Source: UBA5314 sp964635975 (GTDB lineage: Bacteria; Bacillota; Syntrophomonadia; Syntrophomonadales; Syntrophomonadaceae). Taken from it: a stretch of DNA of 64,000 nt. Location of the stretch: contig CAZWPO010000017.1 of the NCBI GenBank assembly GCA_964635975.1, positions 3,465-67,464 on the forward strand, in the 5' to 3' direction. The notes beneath the pieces were generated by a model that was not told where the DNA came from, ran no database searches, and saw nothing but the letters and a program-made list of their open reading frames with translations. A program made the translations under genes and the position numbers. Positions 1-7,394 of the stretch are shown in pieces (the stretch's first letter is position 1; each line of letters starts with the position of its first letter).

Positions 1-393
1 CCCCTGCTCTTTTGCCACTATGTCAATATCGCTCCAGCGCGCACCCGCTTCAATTCGGGCAGTCTTTTGTTCCGGGTCGATTTCGATGATTTTTCTGAAA
101 GGTGACAGATCCACCACGATCCCGGCCCTGGTGGGGATAACGCCGCCAAATCCCCATGAAGCGGCTCCGCGTGGTATAACCGGGATATTCTTCTCATTGG
201 CAAAAGCTAAAACCTTTTGGATTTCAGCAACGTTTTTAGGCTGCACCACGAAGGATGGCTGCGTTTTGAATAACATTTTGGTCATGAAAGAGGGTACGTC
301 ACCGATGTCATGGCTATACATCTCTTTCTCTTCCGGTCTGTCGATAATTTTTATATCGCCTGCAATTCTTCTAAACTCTTCTATTATTTTCAT
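1..393 (-). CDS. FAD-binding oxidase, GlcD/lactate dehydrogenase type (N-terminal part only)
   Basis: Only the first 131 codons lie in the window; the gene runs off the left edge. The protein begins MKIIEEFRRIAGD and contains the start of a PCMH-type FAD-binding domain: a 'VVQPKNVAEIQKVLAFANEKN' style segment followed by the PVIPRGAASWGFGG nucleotide loop and a VVDLS strand. That pattern is typical of GlcD, D-lactate dehydrogenase and related 2-hydroxyacid oxidases. ATG at 393 is used here; a GTG at 411 in the same frame has a better placed GGTGAAG upstream and may be the true start. Substrate cannot be told from this part. Confidence 0.8.
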   Translation of the reverse strand, partial: MKIIEEFRRIAGDIKIIDRPEEKEMYSHDIGDVPSFMTKMLFKTQPSFVVQPKNVAEIQKVLAFANEKNIPVIPRGAASWGFGGVIPTRAGIVVDLSPFRKIIEIDPEQKTARIEAGARWSDIDIVAKEQG

Positions 394-585
394 GTTGTAC
401 CCATTTCCCACGCTGGCTTCACCAACCCTTAGTACTAAATCATATGTTTCATAAAAGGCAATAAAAAAACGCCCTAAGATAGGGTTTGAGCATAATCACT
501 GCAACAACCTAACTTAAGGACGCCGTTGTCCATAAAATATTCATTTAATCCAATCAATTGATCAATCTAGCTTCGACTTTATTTC

Positions 586-615
586 ACATGCATAACATTT
601 TACATGCATAACATT
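586..615. repeat. Short tandem direct repeat
   Basis: The 14-mer ACATGCATAACATT occurs at 586-599 and again at 602-615, 16 bp apart. It lies in the gap between the GlcD-type gene and the permease remnant, in AT-rich DNA. Function unknown; it could be a regulator site or a slippage product. The rest of the 394-664 gap shows no gene. Confidence 0.6.
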
Positions 616-664
616 GTTAATACAATAGATAATATGAAGAAATATTGTATACTTTTTAATGCTG

Positions 665-737
665 GACAAATGGTATTCGGTGCTACTCGCTACCGCCATC
701 GGCACACCCATGTATGCCAATATTGTTTGAGCCTCCC
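665..737 (+). pseudogene. Fragment of an ArsP-type permease gene
   Basis: This stretch reads DKWYSVLLATAIGTPMYAN followed by IV and an in-frame TGA. It is a clear nucleotide-level relative of 4946-5018 inside the intact permease gene, where the same region reads DKWYSVLLATAIGIPMYAD. Homology stops abruptly on both sides. It is a relic of a second permease copy, or of a rearrangement that moved part of the cluster. It lies on the opposite strand to arsM, just past its 3' end. Confidence 0.8.
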
Positions 738-763
738 CCCCTCTCGTCTTCGATCCTTTAGCC

Positions 764-1582
764 TTAGCGTCCTTTTTCCGCCTTGATATAGGCGCTGGCA
801 AAAGCACTATCTATATCATCAAGATCTACTTCCTCGATAAGCGGTTCAAAGCAGCTGCATAGCGACATGCCGGCAATTAGTTCCTTTGTATAGACCTGCA
901 CGGCTTCAATTTCCAAATGTTCGAATCCGGCCTTTTTCAAAATGCTTTCATATTCCTCAATTTTAAGGGTTCCCCCCAGGCATGATGACCACATGGATGC
1001 CTTATGGCGCACATGGTCGGGAATGTCTTTTAGCGTGACCACATCAGCAATAGCTAAACGGCCACCCTTTTTTAATACCCTGTAAGCTTCTCTCAAAGCC
1101 TTTTCTTTATCTTCCGAAAGATTGATAACGCAGTTGGACATGATTACATCGACTTTTTCATCTTCCAAAGGAATTTCTTCAATATAGCCTTTCAAAAACT
1201 CCACATTGGATACGCCCATTCTTCTCTTGTTTTCGTTTGCCAGATCCAGCATATCGTCAGTCATATCGAGACCGTACACTTTTCCGCTTTTCCCGACATA
1301 ACTGCTTGCCATCAGCACGTCGATACCGCCCCCGCTGCCCAGATCCAGTACCGTTTCACCTTCCTTGAGGCCAGCCAGCAATAATGGGTTAGCGCAGCCC
1401 AGCGAAGCTTCAACCGCTTTTTGCGGTAGGCTATCTAGATCAATTCTTCCATAGTAGCTGCCAGATAACTTACCATTATCAATTACCGGCGAACAGCCGC
1501 AGCCACAACTGCTTTTGGTACTAACACTTTTGGCTATATTGCCATACACCTGTTTAACAGATTCTCTAATGTTATTTTCCAC
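764..1582 (-). CDS. arsM: Arsenite S-adenosylmethionine methyltransferase
   Basis: 272-residue class I methyltransferase that should methylate As(III) to mono-, di- and trimethyl arsenicals using SAM and thiol reductant in the cytosol. The SAM loop VLDLGSGGGIDV is at residues 78-89. Cysteines at 63 (SLGCANP), 151 (SNCVINL) and 201 (SSCLGG) match the conserved arsenic-binding positions of the family, and the N-terminus carries an extra CGCGC cluster at 26-30. Start is GTG at 1582 with AAGGAG nine bases upstream. It lies 18 bp after the MarR-type gene on the same strand, so the two are probably cotranscribed from the promoter near 2080. Confidence 0.93.
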   Translation of the reverse strand: MENNIRESVKQVYGNIAKSVSTKSSCGCGCSPVIDNGKLSGSYYGRIDLDSLPQKAVEASLGCANPLLLAGLKEGETVLDLGSGGGIDVLMASSYVGKSGKVYGLDMTDDMLDLANENKRRMGVSNVEFLKGYIEEIPLEDEKVDVIMSNCVINLSEDKEKALREAYRVLKKGGRLAIADVVTLKDIPDHVRHKASMWSSCLGGTLKIEEYESILKKAGFEHLEIEAVQVYTKELIAGMSLCSCFEPLIEEVDLDDIDSAFASAYIKAEKGR

Positions 1583-1600
1583 ACCAAATCACTCCTTAAT

Positions 1601-2047
1601 TTAGCAGCACAAATTCCTGTCAAAGGCCTCTAAGAGCAACTGTAGGCTCTCTATTACCTGCTCCCGTTTCTCCTGCGGGATGGCATTATAAATCCTCCCG
1701 TAGTAAATGCTCATACTTTCTTCAATGCCGGTGAAAATCTTATTTCCACTTTCGGTAAGAGAAATGTTCACATACCTTCGGTCCTGGGGATCAATATCAC
1801 GCTTTACTAATTCACCATTGACAAGATTATTAACGGTTCTACTCATGGTGCTATTTTCTAAATTCAACATTTCCGCCAGTTCATTTAACGAAATTTCCCG
1901 CGACCTCCCAATCTCAACCAATGCATGACATTGTGCCATAGTGACACCGCAGCATGACATTTCCCGCTCATCCAGGACACCTAATTTCCTTTCCAGTTTC
2001 CTTATCATCTCTCGCAGCTCCGCCGCATCTTTTTTACTATTTCCCAT
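1601..2047 (-). CDS. MarR-family regulator with cysteine clusters
   Basis: 148-residue winged-helix repressor of the MarR family. The helix-turn-helix is around residues 53-80 (LNELAEMLNLENSTMSR) and the wing holds the family DPQDRR motif at about 86-91. Unusual for the family are Cys32-Cys33, Cys40 and a terminal Cys-Cys pair, which could bind As(III) or another thiophilic ligand. ATG at 2047 is chosen because AGGAGG lies nine bases upstream; the TTG two codons earlier is too close to it. It heads the arsM transcript and probably controls it, and itself, through the palindrome at 2084-2098. The ligand is inferred only. Confidence 0.88.
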   Translation of the reverse strand: MGNSKKDAAELREMIRKLERKLGVLDEREMSCCGVTMAQCHALVEIGRSREISLNELAEMLNLENSTMSRTVNNLVNGELVKRDIDPQDRRYVNISLTESGNKIFTGIEESMSIYYGRIYNAIPQEKREQVIESLQLLLEAFDRNLCC

Positions 2048-2069
2048 AAGCAATAACCTCCTGCAACAT

Positions 2070-2098
2070 TATATAATGCATTTGTTGTATTATACAAC
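2070..2098 (-). promoter_or_regulatory. Promoter and palindromic operator of marR-arsM
   Basis: A perfect 15-bp palindrome, GTTGTATTATACAAC, occupies 2084-2098. Reading the minus strand, TTGTAT inside the palindrome and TATAAT near 2071-2076 are about 18 bases apart and would serve as -35 and -10 elements. A repressor bound here would block RNA polymerase. MarR proteins usually bind palindromes of this size, so autoregulation is a sound inference. Confidence 0.7.
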
Positions 2099-2100
2099 TA

Positions 2101-2474
2101 TTTATTTATGCAATTATTTTTGTTGCCAAGGAGCATATCGTTTTAAGCATTTGAGCAACAATAGAAGTGCTGTGCCAACGGTTCACCCTTTAATAATTAT
2201 TGCTTATAATTTCACTAAGGCATCCTTATTACCGGTCCACTTTCATTTCATAATGGTTGTTGAGCGAGCGCTTCTCCAAGACGAATTTAAAAGTTCAGAA
2301 GTGCACCCAATCTGCAGATGGTGCCTGGCAGAAATATCTGTGCTTTACGAGCGATCGATCCACTGTGTTAGCGAAGGAGAATCTTGTTCATCATGCACCG
2401 GCAATCGTTCTGCTTAATATATACTCGTGTAGGTTGAATATTGTTTTACCAAAACTTCTTGTTCGTGACCAGCA
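2101..2474. other. Gene-free stretch upstream of the MarR gene
   Basis: About 370 bp without a convincing gene. Short open frames on the plus strand lack ribosome binding sites and recognisable motifs. No repeats or tRNA-like structure seen beyond the operator described separately. Confidence 0.5.
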
Positions 2475-2909
2475 TTAGCTGCTTTGTGAAATGATCTGGT
2501 CAACCTTGCTAGCGATTTCTTCGGCTACTAGATTTACCAGGATCTTATCCTCTTCACTTAATTTTTGCGGATCTCCAGTTAGTTTGGCCCCATTACGTTC
2601 CAAGATTTCACTAACTACCAACGAAATAACCGGTCTTCCCCCCAGTTTTTCCGCCGTGGTCGCGCAGCATCGCTTGTTACATCCATCCAGAGTGATCGTT
2701 GCCATCCGATGGGTAAATGTGCGCTGCTTCTCATCCCCGACCAAAAACAATGGCAGGCACATAGTTATGGTCTGACCAGGGCGCAGTTCCTCCAATACTT
2801 TTCGACAGGCAAATCTACTAAGTGTTCCCTCGCAAATCTCTTCCCCGTTACAGGGGACTATAGCCACCCGGGTAGGCTTTCTCTCCGTGTTTATGCTGAT
2901 CCCCGCCAT
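2475..2909 (-). CDS. DGC-domain putative zinc-binding protein
   Basis: 144 residues. The family signature Asp-Gly-Cys lies at 75-77 in TLDGCNKRCC, and further cysteines at 20, 35, 51, 81 and 82 make a likely metal site. Members of this DGC family are small soluble proteins of unknown biochemical role, often beside heavy-metal or arsenic genes. ATG at 2909 is preceded by GGAGGG. The gene starts two bases after the stop of the paralogue at 2912-3316, so the pair is likely translated from one mRNA. Both are divergent from the arsR group across a 150-bp control region, consistent with shared metal or metalloid control. Confidence 0.82.
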   Translation of the reverse strand: MAGISINTERKPTRVAIVPCNGEEICEGTLSRFACRKVLEELRPGQTITMCLPLFLVGDEKQRTFTHRMATITLDGCNKRCCATTAEKLGGRPVISLVVSEILERNGAKLTGDPQKLSEEDKILVNLVAEEIASKVDQIISQSS

Positions 2910-2911
2910 GA

Positions 2912-3316
2912 TTACTCACCCTCCTCAATAAGCCAATCCACGTGGGCAGCTACCTGATCAGCCATCAATTCCACCAGTCTCTTCCCATCTTGTCCGAGTT
3001 TCAAAATCCCTTCAGGGTGCAGTTCAGGATGGTCATCTAAAAGACTCGCAACATGCAGCGCACAATCAACATTTTCTCCTATTCTCTCCACACTTTTACG
3101 GGCGCAGTCATCCGGACAGCCATCTAAAGTAATTATAAAATTGTTCCGTACCGTACACACCGTTTCTGGGTCGCCGATCATCAGGCGTCCCAGGCAGGCG
3201 ATTTCGGTATTGTCGGCACGCAGGCTTTTTACGATTTGATAGGCTGCTTGACGCCCAATTTCCCCAGAAGTCTTACCGATACCGCTGCAAGGCAATATCA
3301 AAACCTTTTTTGCCAT
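2912..3316 (-). CDS. DGC-domain putative zinc-binding protein, paralogue
   Basis: 134 residues, related to its downstream neighbour. It has the DGC signature at 65-67 (TLDGCPDDC) with Cys10, Cys41, Cys54 and Cys71 as further candidate metal ligands; the N-terminal VLILPCSGIGK loop resembles the PC[NS]G loop of the paralogue. It is the first gene of the two-gene minus-strand unit and has a GGAGG-type site upstream of ATG 3316. No enzymatic function is established for the family. Its placement back-to-back with arsR suggests response to arsenic or a thiophilic metal. Confidence 0.82.
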   Translation of the reverse strand: MAKKVLILPCSGIGKTSGEIGRQAAYQIVKSLRADNTEIACLGRLMIGDPETVCTVRNNFIITLDGCPDDCARKSVERIGENVDCALHVASLLDDHPELHPEGILKLGQDGKRLVELMADQVAAHVDWLIEEGE

Positions 3317-3413
3317 TTATTTCACCTCCCGCTTTCTTTTCCGCCAAAAAATAAATTTCTGTACAGCATTAAGTCCGCATAGTAAAAAGCCTTTTAATTA
3401 GGAAGCAAAAGAG

Positions 3414-3438
3414 TATAATATAAGTATATCATTATATA
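3414..3438 (+). promoter_or_regulatory. arsR promoter and operator region
   Basis: TATAAT at 3414-3419 is a good -10 with only a weak -35 (CTTTTA) 17 bases upstream. Just after it, TATAT-CATT-ATATA at 3425-3438 forms an inverted repeat, similar in layout to ArsR/SmtB operators, which are AT-rich and overlap the start of transcription. The arsR start is about 30 bases further on. Confidence 0.55.
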
Positions 3439-3470
3439 AGGCGCGGCATATAGAGTTGGGAGGAAATATT

Positions 3471-3869
3471 ATGATCAATCAAACCAGTTCGCTATTTAAA
3501 GCACTCGGGGAACCAACCAGGCTCAAAATAATGAAATTCCTTTCTCTCCAGGAGCTATGTATATGCGAACTGGTTGCGATTCTCAATATGAGTCAACCCC
3601 GCATATCCCAACACGTTAAGGTCTTAAAACAGGCTGGGCTAATTAAAGAACGCAAGGACAAACAGAAGTCATATTTCAGTCTTGATAAGGAAATTATTAG
3701 CGGTAGTCTCATCAAACCCTGGACTTCATTCTTACAATGCTCTTTGGACAGCATTTCTGAATTATCGGAAGAACATCAAAGGTACCTGCAGTTGGAGAGC
3801 AATGAAACAGTCCAGGCATGCAAGAAGGGATGCCAAATAGAATCATCCGAGCTTAAACAGATAATATAA
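3471..3869 (+). CDS. arsR: ArsR/SmtB-family metalloid-responsive repressor
   Basis: 132-residue winged-helix regulator. The ELCICEL motif at 28-34 is the classical ArsR metal box, where Cys30 and Cys32 bind As(III) or Sb(III) and release DNA; a further CKKGC pair near the C-terminus may add a ligand. The DNA-recognition helix follows (MSQPRISQHVKVL, about 40-52). ATG at 3471 is chosen over the TTG at 3456 because GGGAGG sits seven bases before it. It leads a plus-strand run with the small thioredoxin and permease genes and very likely represses them. Confidence 0.92.
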   Translation: MINQTSSLFKALGEPTRLKIMKFLSLQELCICELVAILNMSQPRISQHVKVLKQAGLIKERKDKQKSYFSLDKEIISGSLIKPWTSFLQCSLDSISELSEEHQRYLQLESNETVQACKKGCQIESSELKQII

Positions 3870-3896
3870 AAAGAATTTAGTGGGGAGGTAGTAAAC

Positions 3897-4136
3897 GTGG
3901 AAATCAAGGTCTTAGGTCCGGGTTGCTCCAGATGTGAAAATCTAGCAAAAGAGGTCCGCAATGCCCTGGCGGAGTTGGATGTGCCTGCAGATTTAACAAA
4001 GGTTAAGGACATCCAGCAGATTATGGCTTATAAAATCATGTCCACCCCCGCCCTGGTAATCAATGACAAAGTTAAGGTGGCCGGCAGGGTTCCCAAGCGC
4101 GATGAGATCAAGAAGTATATCCGGGAGGAAATGTAA
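3897..4136 (+). CDS. Small thioredoxin-fold protein (redox-active disulfide type)
   Basis: 79 residues with a compact thioredoxin-like fold and a CSRC active site at 10-13, followed by the family STPALVINDKV strand with cis-proline around 49-58. Proteins of this type are often encoded between arsR and an ArsP/UPF0718 permease in Firmicutes and archaea and may hand electrons or metalloid to the transporter. Start is GTG at 3897 behind GGGGAGG. It lies 27 bp after arsR. Confidence 0.87.
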   Translation: MEIKVLGPGCSRCENLAKEVRNALAELDVPADLTKVKDIQQIMAYKIMSTPALVINDKVKVAGRVPKRDEIKKYIREEM

Positions 4137-4222
4137 TCAAGTCAGAATAACGTGGTTATTGATCGATTATAGAACCTGTCCTTAATCCAACCGGTTAACT
4201 AACAGAATGAATGGGTGATATT

Positions 4223-5227
4223 ATGAATATATTCAAGTTTTTAAATGATCAGTTATTGAAAATGCAGTGGCTCAGCGAACTGGTCCGTTCATTAGTTGAG
4301 AATGTGTTTGGACTGGATATCAATAGCCGTCTGGGAGGCAGTGTTCATTTTTTCATCTATGATATTATTAAAATATTTATCCTCTTAACGGTCCTCATCT
4401 ACCTGGTGTCCTATATCCAAAGCTATTATCCCCCGGAGCGGACCCGGGCCATTTTGGGACGTTTCAAAGGTCTGCCTGGCAATAGCTTGGGTGCACTATT
4501 GGGGACTATCACTCCATTTTGTTCCTGTTCTTCTATCCCTCTTTTTATCGGTTTTACCAGCGCAGGACTACCCCTCGGAGTAACCTTTTCCTTTCTACTT
4601 TCTTCGCCCTTTGTAGATTTGGCATCCATGATCCTCCTGGCCAGCATCTTCAACTGGAAGATAGCCATTGTCTATGTTGTGGTAGGAGTGCTGTTAGCCA
4701 TAACCGGGGGAACTATTATCAGTAAGATGAGCGTGGAACAATACGTGGCACCGTTTGTTTTCCATCAACAAATTTCCGAATATGAGGAACAAACGATGAC
4801 CCGCCGAGAAAGAATGGCATACGCTCGAGATCAGGTAACTGACATAGTGAAACGGATTTGGATCTATCTAGTATTGGGCGTTTTAATTGGAGCGGCAATC
4901 CACAACTGGATTCCAGAGAAATTTATTTCCGCCTTGCTCGGTCAAGACAAGTGGTATTCAGTGCTGCTCGCTACCGCCATAGGCATACCCATGTATGCCG
5001 ACATTTTTGGAGCCCTGCCCATCGCTGAAGCTCTGGTACACCGAGGTGTGGGGGTAGGGACAGTACTGGCTTTCATGATGGCGGTAACTGCTATATCTCC
5101 GCCTTCATTGATAATGCTCAACCAGGTAGTTAAATCCAAACTGATGGGAATATTTATAGGGATAGTAATTGCAGGCATTATAATCATCGGCTATGTCCTT
5201 AATCTGTTCAATGCTCTTCTGGTATAA
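4223..5227 (+). CDS. ArsP/UPF0718-family membrane permease
   Basis: 334-residue integral membrane protein with about eight hydrophobic segments in two halves. The first half has FCSCSSIPL at about 99-107, the family cysteine motif tied to trivalent organoarsenical export; the second half has the GIPMYADIFGALPIAEAL pore segment. ATG at 4223 follows GGGTGAT; an upstream ATG at 4211 has no ribosome site. With arsM nearby, export of methylated arsenicals is plausible, though other members of the family are uncharacterised. A decayed partial copy lies at 665-737. Confidence 0.85.
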   Translation: MNIFKFLNDQLLKMQWLSELVRSLVENVFGLDINSRLGGSVHFFIYDIIKIFILLTVLIYLVSYIQSYYPPERTRAILGRFKGLPGNSLGALLGTITPFCSCSSIPLFIGFTSAGLPLGVTFSFLLSSPFVDLASMILLASIFNWKIAIVYVVVGVLLAITGGTIISKMSVEQYVAPFVFHQQISEYEEQTMTRRERMAYARDQVTDIVKRIWIYLVLGVLIGAAIHNWIPEKFISALLGQDKWYSVLLATAIGIPMYADIFGALPIAEALVHRGVGVGTVLAFMMAVTAISPPSLIMLNQVVKSKLMGIFIGIVIAGIIIIGYVLNLFNALLV

Positions 5228-5311
5228 TGGTTCGGAGGATCGATCAGCGGCAACCTATTCCGATCCAATACAGTAGCATAAGAAAAAATGAATACGCGTT
5301 GTTATTAATAA

Positions 5312-5338
5312 ATAAAAAATCCTCCCGCTGGGAGGATT
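5312..5338 (-). terminator. Rho-independent terminator
   Basis: AATCCTCCC and GGGAGGATT form a nine-base-pair stem with a three-base loop at 5318-5338. On the minus strand it is followed by a T-rich run, so it ends the 5352-5939 gene. Confidence 0.85.
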
Positions 5339-5351
5339 CAGACCGTTAAAA

Positions 5352-5939
5352 TCATTTGTCTGGCAAGCCAGCTATCAGCTTGCGCACATCGCTCAACATG
5401 GCCTTTCTCTCATCATCACTGATAGTAGGAACTGAATATAAACAGCAGAGCTGGTAACTCTGAAATCCGGAAAACCCAAAGAGCGCATTGACCAGCGATG
5501 TTTCCAGGGTCCGCAGCATGCCGCTCTTCTCGGCCATTTCCCTGCTGGCTCCGCAGGTGGTCACCAAAAGACCGGTTTTCCCCTTCAGCAACCCCTCCGG
5601 CCCCTTATCTCCGTATTTATAAGCAAATCCCAAACTAAAGACGCGGTCCATGTACCCTTTTAGGATAGCCGGCACTGAATGCCACCACACCGGCGCCACC
5701 ATTACTACCAGATCCGCCCAGCTTATATCTCCCTGCTCTGTTTTGATATCTTCTGTTATCTGCCCCGTGTGATAGCCCTGAAAGTCTTGATCGGATAGTA
5801 CTGGATTCCAGTCCATAGCATACAGGTCCTTAAGTTTGACCGGCCACCCCCGTTTGCCGGCCTCTTCATCGATGACTTTTGCCAGGGCCGCGTTAAAGCT
5901 CAGCGGGTTTGGGTGAGCATACAATATAACAGTGTTCAA
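5352..5939 (-). CDS. Flavodoxin-fold NAD(P)H quinone oxidoreductase
   Basis: 195 residues of the NQO1/MdaB/KefF family: FMN- or FAD-dependent two-electron reductases of quinones. Seen are the N-terminal ILYAHPNPLSFN loop binding flavin phosphate, the APVWWHSVPAILKGYMDRVF segment around 82-101 and a GLLVTTCGAS strand near 123. The start is TTG at 5939 with GGAGGTGG a few bases upstream. It is a single-gene unit with its own terminator. A role in quinone or electrophile detoxification is inferred from the family. Confidence 0.85.
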   Translation of the reverse strand: MNTVILYAHPNPLSFNAALAKVIDEEAGKRGWPVKLKDLYAMDWNPVLSDQDFQGYHTGQITEDIKTEQGDISWADLVVMVAPVWWHSVPAILKGYMDRVFSLGFAYKYGDKGPEGLLKGKTGLLVTTCGASREMAEKSGMLRTLETSLVNALFGFSGFQSYQLCCLYSVPTISDDERKAMLSDVRKLIAGLPDK

Positions 5940-6229
5940 GAAACCACCTCCTGACTATTGATCATTAAGTTAGCTTGCCCTAAATAGCGTCTAAATATTC
6001 CAGATGGTAATTGCCGGGATTTCTCGTTTTCGGGCACTAATATGTTTGTCAATAACGGGAATGCAAATACTCTTAAGCATTGAGAGACTGGGCCGCTGTT
6101 TCAGCACACCGCTGCAACGAGACATGATACCCATTTATGAAGCCGTATCTTTCAGCCTTATTATAGTAGGTCTGATGTAATTGTATTATAATCTTGCTAA
6201 AAGAAAACTTCAAAGCGGGGAAGCAAATA
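5940..6229. other. Intergenic region upstream of the PP-loop gene
   Basis: No gene seen. TATAAT at 6187-6192 lies about 38 bases before the PP-loop start and could be its -10; no clear -35 is visible. Confidence 0.45.
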
Positions 6230-7099
6230 ATGAATAAAATATCGGGACCGGGCTGTGAAACGGATTCTTATTCGCAAGGCGCTGCCCAGGCACTTCCTGA
6301 AATTGAACGAAGCCTTATTACCAGGTTTCGAAAACCTGTCTGGGTCAAATTTATTAAGGCCATCAAAGATTTTAATCTGATTGAAAATGGCGATAAAATA
6401 GCCGTGGCTGTTTCCGGCGGCAAAGACAGCACCATAATGGCCAAACTGTTCCAGGAATTGCATCGCCATGGTTTAAGGAATTTTGAGCTGGAGTTCATAG
6501 CTATGGATCCCGGCTATCACGAAAATGTCAGACAGCTGCTCGTGAATAATTGCCAGCACTTAAATATTCCCATTCATCTTTTTGATTCAGATATATTCAG
6601 AGTGGTGGATAAGATAGCGCAGGATTATCCCTGCTACATGTGTGCAAAGATGCGGCGCGGTGTATTGTACAGCAAGGCTCAAGAACTGGGGTGCAATAAA
6701 CTGGCCCTTGGCCACCACTTCAATGATGCAGTCGAAACTACTCTTTTAAACCTTTTCTACGCAGGGAGCTTTAAAACCATGCTCCCCAAGCTAAAAGCCA
6801 AAAATTTCGCAGGCCTGGAAACGATCCGACCCCTTTACTACATCGAAGAGAGATATATTGAAAAATTTAGCGAACAAAATGGCCTGTTGCCGTTAAACTG
6901 CTCCTGCATGGTAGCCGCAGAAAAAACCGCTAACAAGCGTTATGAGATCAAGGCGCTCATCCAAGATCTGAAAAAGACCTACAAGAATATTGATAAACTT
7001 ATAATGCGAGCTACCCAAAATGTCCAGATGGACTGCATCCTGGGATGGAAAAAGGACGGCAGGGAATATTCTTACCTGGATGATTACCACCGGCAATAG
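6230..7099 (+). CDS. TtcA-like PP-loop ATPase (tRNA thiolation family)
   Basis: 289 residues. The PP-loop SGGKDS at 62-67 binds ATP and adenylates the substrate. PCYMC at 134-138 and LNCSC at 222-226 supply the cysteines that in TtcA hold an iron-sulfur cluster used for sulfur transfer to cytidine 32 of tRNA. LGHHFNDAVETTLLN is the usual family helix. ATG at 6230 is preferred, as GGGGAAG lies six bases upstream; the open frame extends further 5' only by a TTG. Many Firmicute members act on unknown targets, so the exact RNA substrate is open. Confidence 0.85.
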   Translation: MNKISGPGCETDSYSQGAAQALPEIERSLITRFRKPVWVKFIKAIKDFNLIENGDKIAVAVSGGKDSTIMAKLFQELHRHGLRNFELEFIAMDPGYHENVRQLLVNNCQHLNIPIHLFDSDIFRVVDKIAQDYPCYMCAKMRRGVLYSKAQELGCNKLALGHHFNDAVETTLLNLFYAGSFKTMLPKLKAKNFAGLETIRPLYYIEERYIEKFSEQNGLLPLNCSCMVAAEKTANKRYEIKALIQDLKKTYKNIDKLIMRATQNVQMDCILGWKKDGREYSYLDDYHRQ

Positions 7100-7394
7100 C
7101 TTGTGAGGCCCTGCTCTTTCCTTTGTAAACATTTCCACAGTCACTCATGTGGGCCTCACTCAGGGGTGTCCATTTTACTAAACTGTTGATATAGAACAGG
7201 ACTCCCGTAAGCGGGTGTTAGAGCGGATTTTAACCTGTTAAAAGGTCCCTTTGGATCCCTGATGATGCATCAATCTTTGGTATAATATATTTATCCATAA
7301 TCTTCTTGAGTCCCAGAGCCTTCTAGTTAGATCCGAAAGGTTATTCAAAATATCATTGGTTTGCTATTTTTTTTAAAAAAAGGGGGATTTGATA
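7100..7394. other. Intergenic region with promoter-like sequence
   Basis: About 300 bp with no gene. TATAATAT near 7281 resembles a -10 element for the secreted protein that follows, and TGATGCATCA nearby is a short palindrome. Nothing else recognised. Confidence 0.4.

Noticed and set aside
2257..2478. Plus-strand open frame of 73 codons in the gap before the DGC genes
   Set aside because: No ribosome site, no motif, and it ends inside the 3' part of a real gene on the other strand.
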